From Teredinibacter purpureus (GTDB lineage Bacteria; Pseudomonadota; Gammaproteobacteria; Pseudomonadales; Cellvibrionaceae): 64,000 nucleotides of DNA. Where the stretch lies: assembly GCF_014217335.1 (NCBI RefSeq), contig NZ_CP060092.1, positions 3,551,501-3,615,500 of the forward strand, given 5' to 3'. The translations under genes and the position numbers were made by a program. Positions 49,039 through 58,271 of the stretch are shown piece after piece; within the stretch, counting starts at the first letter, position 1; the number at the start of each line of letters is the position of its first letter. The notes beneath the pieces are model-generated. The model searched no databases and was not told where the DNA came from. It saw only the letters and a list, made by a program, of their open reading frames with translations.

Positions 49039-50180
49039 TGATTCTTACCTCTAAAACAGCGCAACCGCTTTTCCACCCATTTTATTGTGGGCGCATTTTT
49101 CGGTCTTTACTTTTGTGTGCAGCCACTCAATTTTCGCCCCATGCCACAGCGCAAACCCCTTCAGCGCAAGACAATAGCGTTATCAACAATTACGAAAACT
49201 GGTACCAAATTGAATTAGTCATTTTCAAACGCGCTGAGCAGAATACCGCCGACAAAGAAATATGGCCCAAAAATATTGCCTTAGGCTACCCAGCCAACCT
49301 ACAACACCTCATCGACCCTACAATAGCGCTACTCGACCTAGATAACGCCGCATTAGCACCCACGACAGAAGAGCAGCACCCCAATGCCGACGAAACCTTG
49401 CTCGAGCTGGAGGAGGCGTTGCCTACGCAAGCGCTTGCTTTTGAGGATGATGCGCCAACAGCAGAGAATGACACCCCAGAAAACGCAATGATTAAGGAGG
49501 GTGACTACAGCGCAGAGATTGCACCCTTTGAGCTACTCGAACAACATGCCTACATTCTCGAAAATATCGCCTATCCGCTGCAAGCCGAAAATGGGCTCTC
49601 CATATTGTTCCACCAAAGTTGGAGGCAACCAATTAACGCAGAAGAAAGCGCGCCGGCTATTGTTATTAATGGCGGGGAACAGTTTGGCGAACACCACGAA
49701 CTCGAAGGCACAGTGACCTTTAGCCGCAGCCGTTACCTGCACATAAAAAGTGACCTTTGGCTTACACAATTTACCGCCAACTACGGGCAAGAAAGTGAAC
49801 ACTGGCCAGAGCTTCCATCAATTCCAAAACGAATCACAACGGACCCCCTCGACATTACACTAACGCTCGATGCTCCTACAGGAATTGCACCACCCAATAT
49901 CACCGGCGGCCTAATTGGCGGCATGAGCAATACTGATTTTTCGTTAGACCTTAACGCTGGCACAATTTTAGATTCAGATTCACGAATGACGGCGCTACTC
50001 AACGATTTTTCAAACTTAACCGATCAACCTTTTCTCGTGCAGAAAATAGCGACATTTAATCAAAAACGTAGAATGCGTAGCGGTGAATTACATCTTATCG
50101 ACCACCCTAAACTAGGCGTTCTTGTAGTCGTTCAACCCTTTACGCCGGAGATGCTCGAAAACGAAAGTATCGAGCCATAG
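49038..50180 (+). CDS. CsiV-like exported protein
   Basis: A 380-residue protein downstream of mfd. A hydrophobic N-terminus is preceded by a polar stretch (MILTSKTAQPLFHPFYCGRI); the signal ends near HATAQT. YENWYQIELVIFKRAEQ is the signature of the peptidoglycan-binding CsiV family, known from Vibrio. The acidic middle region (EEALPTQALAFEDDAPTAEN) is probably disordered. The C-terminal half (GTVTFSRSRYLHIKSDLWLT, KRRMRSGELHLIDHPKLGVLVVV) is typical. In Pseudomonas a homologous gene also follows mfd. Gene name not assigned. Confidence 0.85.
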   Translation: MILTSKTAQPLFHPFYCGRIFRSLLLCAATQFSPHATAQTPSAQDNSVINNYENWYQIELVIFKRAEQNTADKEIWPKNIALGYPANLQHLIDPTIALLDLDNAALAPTTEEQHPNADETLLELEEALPTQALAFEDDAPTAENDTPENAMIKEGDYSAEIAPFELLEQHAYILENIAYPLQAENGLSILFHQSWRQPINAEESAPAIVINGGEQFGEHHELEGTVTFSRSRYLHIKSDLWLTQFTANYGQESEHWPELPSIPKRITTDPLDITLTLDAPTGIAPPNITGGLIGGMSNTDFSLDLNAGTILDSDSRMTALLNDFSNLTDQPFLVQKIATFNQKRRMRSGELHLIDHPKLGVLVVVQPFTPEMLENESIEP

Positions 50181-50210
50181 AATGACACACCCAATAATAC
50201 GATGAACGCT

Positions 50211-50252
50211 TAGCGATAAACTTATTGTAAGAAACACAACAATTTATCGCTA
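50211..50252. repeat. 10-bp inverted repeat downstream of the csiV-like gene
   Basis: TAGCGATAAA (50211-50220) and TTTATCGCTA (50243-50252) pair perfectly over a 22-base loop. There is no T run, so it is not a standard intrinsic terminator. It may be an RNA hairpin or a binding site. Confidence 0.55.
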
Positions 50253-50372
50253 GCGATTCAAACGAACAACAGCTAAATACAAAAACCTAGCCAACGAACA
50301 CTATTAAACGGCTAGTATAAAAAGTTTTAATATTTAATTTTCGCCTGAACAGCATTGCAGCGATACCACTAA

Positions 50373-50585
50373 TTAGATGCAGGCAACATCTTCTGCCTGC
50401 AATCCTTTATCACCTTTTTGAAGTTCAAATTCCACCTTCTGACCTTCGCTTAGTGAGCGGTAACCTTCTCCTCGAATATTGCGATAGTGCACAAAAATAT
50501 CTTCAGATTCTTCACCGCGAGTAATAAAGCCGTAGCCCCGTGCATTATTGAACCACTTGACAGTGCCGAGTTCTCTATCAGCCAT
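50373..50585 (-). CDS. Cold-shock family protein (70 aa)
   Basis: A compact CspA-type OB fold: TVKWFNNARGYGFITR with RNP1 (RGYGFI) and DIFVHYRNI with RNP2. EGYRSLSEGQKVEFELQKGDKGLQAEDV completes the barrel. It binds single-stranded RNA or DNA and acts as an RNA chaperone in family members. Divergent or long upstream region of ~220 bases to mtnP, with runs of A/T that suit a long structured 5' leader, as in cold-shock mRNAs (inference). Confidence 0.95.
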   Translation of the reverse strand: MADRELGTVKWFNNARGYGFITRGEESEDIFVHYRNIRGEGYRSLSEGQKVEFELQKGDKGLQAEDVACI

Positions 50586-50807
50586 GTCTACACCTCTTGT
50601 GTCTATTGTTATTATGTTTAGTTGTTTCTTTTGAATTACGCCTATCTATTTATTGAAGAAAGAAAACCCAAATTGATTTAACTTTTTTCGAATGATTCAA
50701 CGCCACCAAAACCCATACAAGCGTTTGAGTTAGCATTCAGTAGTAATTATCACTCGAACCAATAAACTAAAGCGTGAATAGACATTAAGACAAAATCATT
50801 TTAATGT

Positions 50808-51578
50808 CTAGGGTAATATCAGTGTATCCACTAAGACATCTTGAACTTTTGTGAGTTGTGCCGCTAACACGTCCTTTATTCCTTCAATGTTTAGAGGCGC
50901 CACATCGGTTCCATCGCCAACGTCTTTACCATATTGAAGCCCGGCACCCCAATTGGTCACCACACAAATCGACATATAACTTATTGCTTTTTCTCTTGCC
51001 AATGCTGCTTCGGGCATTAATGTCATGCCAACCAAGTCGCAACCATCAGCCTTTAGTTTTCGAATTTCGGCTGACGTTTCTAATCTCGGGCCTTGCGTGC
51101 AACCGTATACACCGCCGTTCCATGCCGGCAAGGTATCGACCAATCTACTAAAACATTTTTCACGCAACGGGCTTTCTAGAGGCCGTGTAAAATCAATATG
51201 GCTTAGCGCCCCTGAAAACTCATCAAAATAAGTATGCTCCCTTCCCCACGAGTAATCGATTATTTGATCAGGCAATACGATTGAGGCGGGCGGCATCTCA
51301 AATGTCACACTACCTACCGCGTTAATGGCAACAATATGCTCAACACCTAACTGTGAAAGCACATCAATATTGGCGCGATAATTAACTTTGTGCGGCGGTA
51401 CAGCGTGAGAATCGCCGTGTCGTGCAATAAAATAAACTTTACTACGGCCGCCACCAAGCGTCCCACCCAAAACACTAACGGGCTCTAAACTGTAGCGTGA
51501 GCGAATCCGTTGTCGTTGCGCGTTCTCTAAATGCGGAAAAGAATAAAAACCAGACCCACCAATTACTGCAATCGTCAT
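50808..51578 (-). CDS. mtnP: S-methyl-5'-thioinosine/thioadenosine phosphorylase
   Basis: A 256-residue purine nucleoside phosphorylase of the MTAP family. Signatures: GGSGFYSFPHLEN near residue 8, FIARHGDSHAVPPHKVNYRANIDVL, INAVGSVTFEMPPASIVLPDQIIDYSWGR and QGPRLETSAEIRKLKADGCDLVGMTLMPEAALARE. In Pseudomonas PA3004, an apparent orthologue next to nagZ, the enzyme acts on methylthioinosine. I cannot tell the substrate here from sequence. Seven bases follow hpt, so they are coupled in purine salvage. Confidence 0.93.
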   Translation of the reverse strand: MTIAVIGGSGFYSFPHLENAQRQRIRSRYSLEPVSVLGGTLGGGRSKVYFIARHGDSHAVPPHKVNYRANIDVLSQLGVEHIVAINAVGSVTFEMPPASIVLPDQIIDYSWGREHTYFDEFSGALSHIDFTRPLESPLREKCFSRLVDTLPAWNGGVYGCTQGPRLETSAEIRKLKADGCDLVGMTLMPEAALAREKAISYMSICVVTNWGAGLQYGKDVGDGTDVAPLNIEGIKDVLAAQLTKVQDVLVDTLILP

Positions 51579-51585
51579 ATTGAGT

Positions 51586-52137
51586 TTACTTTTCGTCTAA
51601 GACATATATACCAGGTGCGTTACGGTACAACCCAGCGCTATCCATACCCAATCCAACAACAAATTCATCGGGCACTTGTAGTGCAAAAAAATCGGGGCAT
51701 TCCAGCACCTCGGCTCTCTGCTTCTTTGGTGGTAGCTGCTTCCACGCTAAAACACTGGTTATTACATGTTCAGCGCCCTGTGAAAGGCACCAAGCTTTCA
51801 CCATTGCGAGAGTAATACCTTCATCATAAATATCATCTAGCAAAAGCACTTCGCTTCCAGACAAATCTACACCAGGGTACGAATGCCACTGCAAGTCAGC
51901 ACCGGTCGTCTTTTGGCGATACCGCGACACGCAGATACTATCAAGCAACAAAGGGAAGTTTAAATGGGGCAATAGCAAACCACTAAAAACCATTCCGCCA
52001 TTTAATAAAGACAAAACAATAACCGGCTTTTTACCATTACTAGAGGAGGAGCGATAATGGCGATTTAACTTGTCGGACAAGCCGACGATCGCTTGCTGCG
52101 ATTCATCGAACGAAAACAATTTTTTAGCATTTTTCAT
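51586..52137 (-). CDS. hpt: Hypoxanthine-guanine phosphoribosyltransferase
   Basis: A 183-residue type I phosphoribosyltransferase: VIVLSLLNGGMVFSGLLLPHL, then the PRPP-binding VLLLDDIYDEGITLAMV near residue 100 and VITSVLAWKQLP. The C-terminal FALQVPDEFVVGLGMDSAGLYRN is typical of hypoxanthine-guanine enzymes. It recycles the base released by MtnP, fitting the gene pair. Normal length, ATG start. Confidence 0.93.
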   Translation of the reverse strand: MKNAKKLFSFDESQQAIVGLSDKLNRHYRSSSSNGKKPVIVLSLLNGGMVFSGLLLPHLNFPLLLDSICVSRYRQKTTGADLQWHSYPGVDLSGSEVLLLDDIYDEGITLAMVKAWCLSQGAEHVITSVLAWKQLPPKKQRAEVLECPDFFALQVPDEFVVGLGMDSAGLYRNAPGIYVLDEK

Positions 52138-52207
52138 AGAGATTTTTTATCTACAGAAATTTTTACATTACGGATTAACCTCGGCCTTAACCGACAGACG
52201 ATCGTTG

Positions 52208-53356
52208 TTAACTGTCAGGCGACTCAGGCGCCGACGCCACCTTAACAGCTTCTGGAATATGCAGCGTAGACGTAGGGAAAGCACACTCAGCACCATGAGA
52301 TTCTATTATATGAATAATTTTCAATAAAATATCTTGCTTGACCTCATGAAAGTAAACCCAATTAGTTGTTTTTGTAAAACAATAAACAAAGAAATCTAGA
52401 GAGTAAGCAGCAAAGGCATTAAAATTTACAATAAGCGTTGCATCGGGATCAATTTCATCATGATTGGCGAGCATATTCTTCACTTCGGTGACGATCAGCT
52501 CCATTTTATTGGCATCATCATAACGAACACCAATGGTTTCATAAATTCGACGGTGGGACATTCGAGAAGGGTTTTCCACTGAAATTTGCGTGAATGTCGC
52601 ATTGGGGACATACAGTGGACGCTTATCAAAGGTACGGATTCGAGTTAACCTCCACCCAATATCCTCAACCGTACCCTCTATATTTTTATCCGGAGAACGC
52701 ACCCAATCTCCAACGGTAAACGGCCTATCCAGATACACCATAAGACCGCCAAAAAAATTCGCCAGTAAATCCTTTGCCGCAAAACCAACAGCAATACCAC
52801 CAATACCACCAAAAGCCAAAACGCCCGATACGCTATAGCCTAACGACTGCAAGGCTACTAGCACGGACGTAATAATTACGGATATACGTAGCAACTTACC
52901 CATCGCCATAGCCGTGGTTTTATCCATCGGTTTATGGCTATAGTCAGGATTCATCAGGTTTATTTCTGCGCGCCTAATAAACCCAGTAAGAAACCAGGCG
53001 ATAACAATAACCGCACCCAATTGACGAAGATTATCAACCGACCCCAATAAAAGAGAGGCCGATTGCTCTCCAGCCATATCCGCTGCAGTCAAAATACCAA
53101 AGCCCCATACAAACCATTTAGCGGGCCGCTGCAATGAAGATACTAGCGCATCGTCCCAAGCCGACTTAGTTTTAAGTGCTTTTATTTCTATTTTCTTTAA
53201 AAATCGACTGGTGAGTGCCGCTACGGATAATGTCAGTAGCACAACCGTAAACATGTCGACAATCCAAAGATACTCAGGCCCTATCCCCTCAACATAAATT
53301 GTGGAATAAATTTTTTTCAATTTTTCTATCATGTCTTCCATCGTTAAATCACTCAA
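52208..53356 (-). CDS. MscS-family mechanosensitive channel
   Basis: A 382-residue integral membrane protein. Helices at ~25-45, ~75-95 and ~112-128 precede the pore helix. GVLAFGGIGGIAVGFAAKDLLANFFGGLMVYLDRPFTVGDWV is the MscS signature (TM3 and beta domain). A mixed cytoplasmic domain and a C-terminal short tail (VKVASAPESPDS) follow. Overlaps nagZ by four bases, in one operon with tetR, nagZ, hpt and mtnP. It opens under membrane tension on osmotic downshift in relatives. Confidence 0.95.
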   Translation of the reverse strand: MSDLTMEDMIEKLKKIYSTIYVEGIGPEYLWIVDMFTVVLLTLSVAALTSRFLKKIEIKALKTKSAWDDALVSSLQRPAKWFVWGFGILTAADMAGEQSASLLLGSVDNLRQLGAVIVIAWFLTGFIRRAEINLMNPDYSHKPMDKTTAMAMGKLLRISVIITSVLVALQSLGYSVSGVLAFGGIGGIAVGFAAKDLLANFFGGLMVYLDRPFTVGDWVRSPDKNIEGTVEDIGWRLTRIRTFDKRPLYVPNATFTQISVENPSRMSHRRIYETIGVRYDDANKMELIVTEVKNMLANHDEIDPDATLIVNFNAFAAYSLDFFVYCFTKTTNWVYFHEVKQDILLKIIHIIESHGAECAFPTSTLHIPEAVKVASAPESPDS

Positions 53357-54372
53357 ATCGAGCTAAGTAAACTTACCGCTGAGCGCCATCGTTCGCTCTT
53401 CTGGAGCAGCCCCCATGTTAAGGTTTTTCTCGCTTTCATTTTTTCAAGGTTTGATTGAAGTACGCTCGGAAATAGCGCACGCAAAGCATCCACAACCTCC
53501 AATGCGCCACTCCGACTATTACATACTAAAACCGAATCACATCCCGCCTGCAACGCTTTGATCGCCCGTTGAGAATAACTCCCTGCCCCAACAGCCCCTT
53601 CCATAGTCAAATCGTCACTGAATATAACACCGTCATACCCCAACGTTCCGCGTAGGTAAGTTTTAAGCCACCAAGGTGAAAAGCCTACAGGCTCACCATC
53701 AATTGAGGGAAACTGAATATGTGCAGGCATTACACCATCCAAAGACTGCGTGAGATCCGCAAAGGGCTTCAGATCACGCGACTCCAATTCATCTAACGTC
53801 CTAGCGTCAACAGGTAGTTCTAGATGGCTATCGGCTTTTATCCCGCCGTGCCCAGGAAAATGTTTTCCAGTTGTCGCCATACCCGCTTCGTGCATTCCAG
53901 CCATAAAAGACTGCGCAAGCACGCCAACAATAGTGGGGTCTGGATGAAAACTTCTATCACCAATAATATCGCTCACACAATCGTCAACATCTAAGACGGG
54001 TGCAAAGCTAATATCGATATCGGAAGCCAATACTTCGGCCGCTAACAACCAACCCATTTCTTTCGCCACCAACAAGCCCTGTACATGATCAGAACTGTAG
54101 AGATTGCCGAGAGACTGCATAGGCGGAATAAGAGAGAAGCCTTCTTTAAAGCGTTGCACGCGCCCACCCTCATGATCTACAGCAAGAAGGAGCTTAGCAT
54201 TACTATTGCGAATATCAGCTACCAATCGAGCCAGCTGTTCTTTATGTTCGAAATTGCGGCTAAACAAAATAACACCTCCCACCCAAGGGTCGGCGAGTAG
54301 CTTTTTATCAGCAAGCGACAAAGATGTGCCCGCAACATCAATAACAACGGGACCAAGATAAGAATGTATCAT
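53353..54372 (-). CDS. nagZ: Beta-N-acetylhexosaminidase NagZ
   Basis: A 339-residue GH3 enzyme that removes GlcNAc from cell-wall fragments during peptidoglycan recycling. Signatures: GGVILFSRNFEHKEQLARLV, AVDHEGGRVQRF, GKHFPGHGGIKADSHLELP (with the catalytic His-Asp pair) and the nucleophile in VIFSDDLTMEGAVGAG. Cytoplasmic, no signal. It overlaps tetR (ATGA) and mscS. Related NagZ products induce AmpC beta-lactamase in some bacteria. Confidence 0.97.
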   Translation of the reverse strand: MIHSYLGPVVIDVAGTSLSLADKKLLADPWVGGVILFSRNFEHKEQLARLVADIRNSNAKLLLAVDHEGGRVQRFKEGFSLIPPMQSLGNLYSSDHVQGLLVAKEMGWLLAAEVLASDIDISFAPVLDVDDCVSDIIGDRSFHPDPTIVGVLAQSFMAGMHEAGMATTGKHFPGHGGIKADSHLELPVDARTLDELESRDLKPFADLTQSLDGVMPAHIQFPSIDGEPVGFSPWWLKTYLRGTLGYDGVIFSDDLTMEGAVGAGSYSQRAIKALQAGCDSVLVCNSRSGALEVVDALRALFPSVLQSNLEKMKARKTLTWGLLQKSERWRSAVSLLSSI

Positions 54373-55007
54373 GATGGGTTTTTTAAAATCGCGGTTAAGG
54401 ACGGTACCATTAGGTTCATTACGTCTTCGAGCTCACTATCTTGAGCATATTCACTGTTCAATATTGAACGAAGAGAATCGTAGCTAGACAAGGTAAACGC
54501 CATAGCCCCCAACATAAAATAGAGACGCCAATAAAAAACCACAGGTGTGAGTTCCGGCAGCGCCTTTTGCACTAATGCTGAAAAACGGCCATATGTCTTA
54601 CCGTAGTTTGCAACCAAGTGGTGGCGCAAATGCTCTTGTGATTGCGTATACGCCAAGCTTAACAATCGCATTATTCTCTGCACACTTACCCCAGTAGCCG
54701 CCGGTGTTTTTAAAACGGCGGCCGAAACACACCCTAAAACTGTCTCAATATCGAGCTCCACACCGGCCGACACTTTATCTAAGGCGGCGTCCATTTCAGA
54801 TTCCAAAATAGTACAAAACGGACCTAAAAACCCGGAAAACACCGCTTGAATCAATTCTTTCTTAGAGCCAAAATGATAGTTAACTGCGGCCAAATTAACG
54901 TCTGCCATTCCCGTGATCGTACGCAAAGACGTTTCCGCAAAACCACGCTCAGCAAATAAAACACCAGCTGAATGCAATATTTTTTCTACCGTATCTCCCT
55001 GAGCCAT
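54369..55007 (-). CDS. TetR-family regulator, PsrA-like
   Basis: A 212-residue regulator whose residues ~8-55 form the TetR helix-turn-helix (TVEKILHSAGVLFAERGFAETSLRTI, VNLAAVNYHFGSKKELIQAVF). The C-terminal ligand-binding domain has FYWRLYFMLGAMAFTLSSYDS. Its place directly upstream of nagZ and divergent to the lexA region matches PsrA of Pseudomonas, which senses fatty acids. The orthology is inferred from synteny and motif. A possible autoregulatory box lies just upstream. Confidence 0.88.
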   Translation of the reverse strand: MAQGDTVEKILHSAGVLFAERGFAETSLRTITGMADVNLAAVNYHFGSKKELIQAVFSGFLGPFCTILESEMDAALDKVSAGVELDIETVLGCVSAAVLKTPAATGVSVQRIMRLLSLAYTQSQEHLRHHLVANYGKTYGRFSALVQKALPELTPVVFYWRLYFMLGAMAFTLSSYDSLRSILNSEYAQDSELEDVMNLMVPSLTAILKNPS

Positions 55008-55328
55008 AAACCACCTCTATTTATTTATTTTTTTAATGGGTTAAAGCTGTGTACGCAGCGGTTTCAATAGTATTTACCCAAACCACGGTTTTCAGCCAAA
55101 GTTTTATAGACTTTTTCTATATTTATGAACCGTCGACTATAACAAAGGGGTTTATAAATCATCATTTATACCCCCCTAGAACCTCTAAAAGTCAGTGCAA
55201 ATCATAACGTTACAGTGCTTTTACGATAATACGCCTAACAACTGAATATTTCATCCTTGCATTACCCAAAGATAGTGCGAAGCAACAGAAGAAGTGGTAG
55301 CGTAAAGTGGTAACGTTGGAGGTTGGTT
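55008..55328. other. Intergenic region between tetR and the DUF6763-like gene
   Basis: 321 bases without a gene, containing the candidate operator above and AT-rich runs near 55025 and 55110. Nothing else can be supported, and no terminator is needed because the flanking genes diverge. Confidence 0.5.
55079..55092. promoter_or_regulatory. Candidate PsrA-type operator
   Basis: CAAACCACGGTTTT fits the known PsrA motif (S-AAAC-N4-GTTT-S) at nine of ten informative positions. It lies about 75 bases upstream of the regulator gene, fitting autoregulation. Confidence 0.4.
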
Positions 55329-55649
55329 ATGGCAAAGATATTCCCAGTAATCGGTGTCTGGTATCAAGACACGTCAAGCAAGCAACTTTTTGAAATTGTC
55401 GCATTAGATGAAGATAATAGCGCCATCGAGATTCAATACGAAGACGGTGATATCGACGAATTTGAACTGGACACTTGGGGGCAATTAAATCTAGTGGTTG
55501 CGGCCGCCCCTGAAGACGCTAACGCAGGTTATGGTGCATCATATGCTGAACCGTGGGAAGACAATCCAAACTCTATTAATAGCGGTTATGGCAACCCACT
55601 CGAAACGATAGAACCAGAGCCTTTTCTCGGCTTCGACGACAGCCTATAA
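55329..55649 (+). CDS. DUF6763-type small conserved protein (106 aa)
   Basis: ATG 55329 is six bases behind GGAGG. The N-terminal ~55 residues (IFPVIGVWYQDTSSKQLFEIVALDEDNSAIEIQYEDGDIDEFELDTWGQLNL, broken here for reference as VIGVWYQD...IEIQYEDG...LDTWGQL) form a Tudor-like small beta domain. I recall it as DUF6763 in gammaproteobacteria. The acidic C-terminal half (GYGASYAEPWEDNPNS) is low complexity. Function unknown. Confidence 0.8.
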   Translation: MAKIFPVIGVWYQDTSSKQLFEIVALDEDNSAIEIQYEDGDIDEFELDTWGQLNLVVAAAPEDANAGYGASYAEPWEDNPNSINSGYGNPLETIEPEPFLGFDDSL

Positions 55650-55688
55650 ACATTGAAATAGGCCACAATTAGCACATCACGTTTTAGA

Positions 55689-56105
55689 TTATTCTTTCAG
55701 GCAGGCATCCGCTCTACTGTTTAACTGTTTCTTTTGTCTTATTCCCGCGAAAGGGTCATTATCCCGTAGCGGATTTTCCGAAAAATTTTCGCATGCGGCA
55801 CCCAAAACGGCTTCTTCCTCTGCATCACGTAACCGCTTGCCGGACTTATTTTTACGTAATATTGCGGGCGGGAAGTTTATAACGTAATAAACAAACGTGC
55901 CAATGGCCATAGCAGCCCACTTTACGATGTAAGCAAACCCTAAAGCATTTTCCGTTTGGCTCGCCAGCGAATACTCCACATAATCATCATGAATAAGAGC
56001 AATAACAAAATACATAAGAAAAAGGAGTACCGTCGACACTATAAGTGTCTTATAACGCCGCCACACCACGCTAAAGACAATAGATTTTGTTAAAAACTTA
56101 AACAT
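55689..56105 (-). CDS. Hypothetical membrane protein (138 aa)
   Basis: Two membrane helices near 18-40 (TLIVSTVLLFLMYFVIALIH) and 60-82 (WAAMAIGTFVYYVINFPP). The C-terminal cytoplasmic part is charged (NKSGKRLRDAEEEAVLGAAC). Nine bases downstream of the next minus-strand gene, so probably co-transcribed. No family recognised. Confidence 0.72.
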   Translation of the reverse strand: MFKFLTKSIVFSVVWRRYKTLIVSTVLLFLMYFVIALIHDDYVEYSLASQTENALGFAYIVKWAAMAIGTFVYYVINFPPAILRKNKSGKRLRDAEEEAVLGAACENFSENPLRDNDPFAGIRQKKQLNSRADACLKE

Positions 56106-56114
56106 AGGGTCACC

Positions 56115-56375
56115 TTAAGACCAAAACGACAAACCCAAAGCGGCAAGTAACATAAGAATACCCTTATCCTTAAATTCCGCACGTAGCTTATCTTCCTCTT
56201 CTTTAACAATAACTTCGAGCACCTCTTCAGCGTAGTCTTCTGGCTGTTTGCCATGCAAGTAAATACGTGTTCGTGCCCGCTCGATCGCTTTTTCTCTAAT
56301 ACGGCTATCCACACGCTCCTTCATTCGACAGTACTGACGCCGCATCCCAGCTCCTTTAAATAGAGTATCAAGCAT
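56115..56375 (-). CDS. Hypothetical protein (86 aa)
   Basis: A basic, helical N-terminal region (GMRRQYCRMKERVDSRIREK) and YLHGKQPEDYAEEVLEVIVK, then a short hydrophobic C-terminal segment (GILMLLAALGLSFWS) that could insert in the membrane. It precedes and probably shares an operon with the membrane protein at 55689. Not recognised. Confidence 0.7.
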   Translation of the reverse strand: MLDTLFKGAGMRRQYCRMKERVDSRIREKAIERARTRIYLHGKQPEDYAEEVLEVIVKEEEDKLRAEFKDKGILMLLAALGLSFWS

Positions 56376-56538
56376 TCACATTCTCCCGTTCTTTACCCCG
56401 CCGACCACTTAAACCTAGACCAACAGTTCCAGCTGCAAGTTTAACAGAGCAATACAGAACAACGAACGGTAACTTACGAAAGCAAGGCACTCTATCTCTT
56501 TTAGGCCTTACCACGAAAAGCTTGCGCACACACAAACA

Positions 56539-56574
56539 CTGTATATAATACCAAGTACTGTATATTAAAACAGA
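56539..56574 (+). promoter_or_regulatory. Tandem LexA boxes upstream of lexA
   Basis: CTGTATATTAAAACAG (56558-56573) is a perfect CTG-N10-CAG SOS box. CTGTATATAATACCAA (from 56539) is one base off (CAA). They lie 55-90 bases before lexA, implying autoregulation of lexA-sulA as in relatives. Confidence 0.9.
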
Positions 56575-56628
56575 CTGAAATCACTCAGCTTAACCACCAA
56601 GCTGCGCCCATTAGACTGGAGACAACGG

Positions 56629-57231
56629 ATGATCAAACTCACGGCAAGGCAACAGCAAATTTTAGATCTAATTAAGGATCACATTCAAGATACAGGCTAC
56701 CCACCTACACGAGCTGAAATAGCAGAAATACTAGGGTTCAAATCGGCGAACGCCGCGGAAGAACACCTAAAGGCACTAGCCCGAAAAGGCGCCATTGAAA
56801 TGATCGCCGGCGCATCACGTGGAATCCGCCTTCCCGAAACGCAAACCGGTATCCCCCTCGTTGGCCGCGTAGCCGCTGGCAGCCCCATCTTGGCAGAAGA
56901 GCATATAGAAGATTATTGCGATGTCCCCCAAAGCTTTTTTAGTCCTCAAGCTGATTTCCTGCTAACCGTTCACGGAATGAGCATGAAAGACATCGGCATT
57001 TTTGATGGAGACTTATTAGCCGTCCACAAAACGGACCAAGTTCGAAATGGTGATATTGTCGTTGCTCGGATAGAAGATGAAGTAACGGTCAAACGATTTA
57101 AGCGTGAAAGAAATCGAGCAATTATCGAATTATGGCCAGAAAACCCGGACTTCGACGTTATTGAAGTCGACCTGAGAGATGAAAACTTTGCAATCGAGGG
57201 TTTAAGTGTAGGCGTTATTCGTCGCAGCTAA
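56629..57231 (+). CDS. lexA: LexA SOS repressor
   Basis: A 200-residue repressor. Residues 1-70 are the winged-helix DNA-binding domain ([38 protein letters not shown]). The self-cleavage site is Ala83-Gly84 in [10 protein letters not shown], the catalytic Ser118 is in HGMSMKD, and Lys155 is in VTVKRF. RecA-stimulated autocleavage derepresses the SOS genes. sulA follows 25 bases after the stop. Confidence 0.98.
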   Translation: MIKLTARQQQILDLIKDHIQDTGYPPTRAEIAEILGFKSANAAEEHLKALARKGAIEMIAGASRGIRLPETQTGIPLVGRVAAGSPILAEEHIEDYCDVPQSFFSPQADFLLTVHGMSMKDIGIFDGDLLAVHKTDQVRNGDIVVARIEDEVTVKRFKRERNRAIIELWPENPDFDVIEVDLRDENFAIEGLSVGVIRRS

Positions 57232-57256
57232 TCCCTGTAAACCAGAGGACATTACC

Positions 57257-57685
57257 ATGGCAAATTCAGCACAAAAAATAGCTTATAATCGAAGCTGTGC
57301 CAACTCATCGCCCGTCCACTCAAACTCGGCCAGTTTGACCGAGATTGTATTATCCGGATCAAACGGCATCCCTGACTACAACCTAGTGCTACCGATGCTT
57401 GCGCACCTAAGCCAGCAAAGCCAATCCAAATGGTTTACGTGGATAGCCCCGACGGGCATTAGCAAAGCACAACTTCAATCGTTCGGCTTTAATTTAAACA
57501 ATGTGCGCATCATTCACCCTAAAAATGTTAGCGATATTTCTCGAGTATTCTGGGAAGCCCTGACCAACAATACAAGCAGCACTGTTATAGCAGAGGCTGG
57601 AAGCCTTACGGAGTCAGATTTTTATACGCTGGATACCGCCTGTAAAAATACTGGCTGCAAAGGGCTACTACTACGATTTCGTTAA
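57257..57685 (+). CDS. sulA: Cell division inhibitor SulA
   Basis: A 142-residue SOS protein that blocks FtsZ. The RecA-like fold signature is present: LTEIVLSGSNGIPDYNLVLPMLAHLSQQSQSKWFTWIAPTG, here given as LPMLAHLSQQSQ and KWFTWIAP, followed by GFNLNNVRIIHPKN. It is co-transcribed with lexA as in Pseudomonas, not next to ompA as in E. coli. Confidence 0.93.
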   Translation: MANSAQKIAYNRSCANSSPVHSNSASLTEIVLSGSNGIPDYNLVLPMLAHLSQQSQSKWFTWIAPTGISKAQLQSFGFNLNNVRIIHPKNVSDISRVFWEALTNNTSSTVIAEAGSLTESDFYTLDTACKNTGCKGLLLRFR

Positions 57686-57872
57686 CGCCCGCGCAGATTT
57701 ACAAGCTTGTTAGACTTAAACTCGAAGGGGTACAGGACAAAGATTTATAAGTAACATTGCGAGTATTGCCGCACACGCCTTATGGATATGAAGGTTACCC
57801 ATAGATCATTAGGGCAACCTATTCTGCTGAGTTAAAAATACGTTTAGGTGGTTTACAGCCGAACTGAACACC

Positions 57873-58124
57873 TTAATGAAGCGTAAACTCTTCAACCTTT
57901 CCCTCTTCTCGGCTCTCTTGCTCTTGAGGGTTTGAACTGTCTTGAATATCACTTGCGGCTTCAAGGCCGGCTTCGATCATTGCTTTAGCAATATCAAACT
58001 TTGCTTCATTTAAAAAATAAAGTGATTCTTCCGAAAACTTTATTCGTACGAGAGGCTCACTTCCCTCTTCATCTTTTTGTAACGCAATTTCGCCATCCGC
58101 TAATTCAACTATCTCGTATAACAT
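57873..58124 (-). CDS. Small acidic conserved protein (83 aa)
   Basis: The start at ATG 58122-58124 gives MLYEIVELADGEIALQKDEE, with AAAGAG upstream; an alternative ATG 33 bases upstream is also in frame. Further motifs are EPLVRIKFSEESLYFLNEAK and an acidic tail. The position between sulA and topA corresponds to the small PA3009-type gene of Pseudomonas. Function unknown. Confidence 0.82.
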   Translation of the reverse strand: MLYEIVELADGEIALQKDEEGSEPLVRIKFSEESLYFLNEAKFDIAKAMIEAGLEAASDIQDSSNPQEQESREEGKVEEFTLH

Positions 58125-58271
58125 TGATATCTCTTTATCGGTACTGCTTTGAGTCATCAGGGCTACCCCCTACCTATTGACAACCTAATATGTGACTCAA
58201 AATTGTATCATTTTTTATGCCCGTATTTTCACTCACTCGGTTAAAAATCTACAATCACGCTAAAACGCCTG

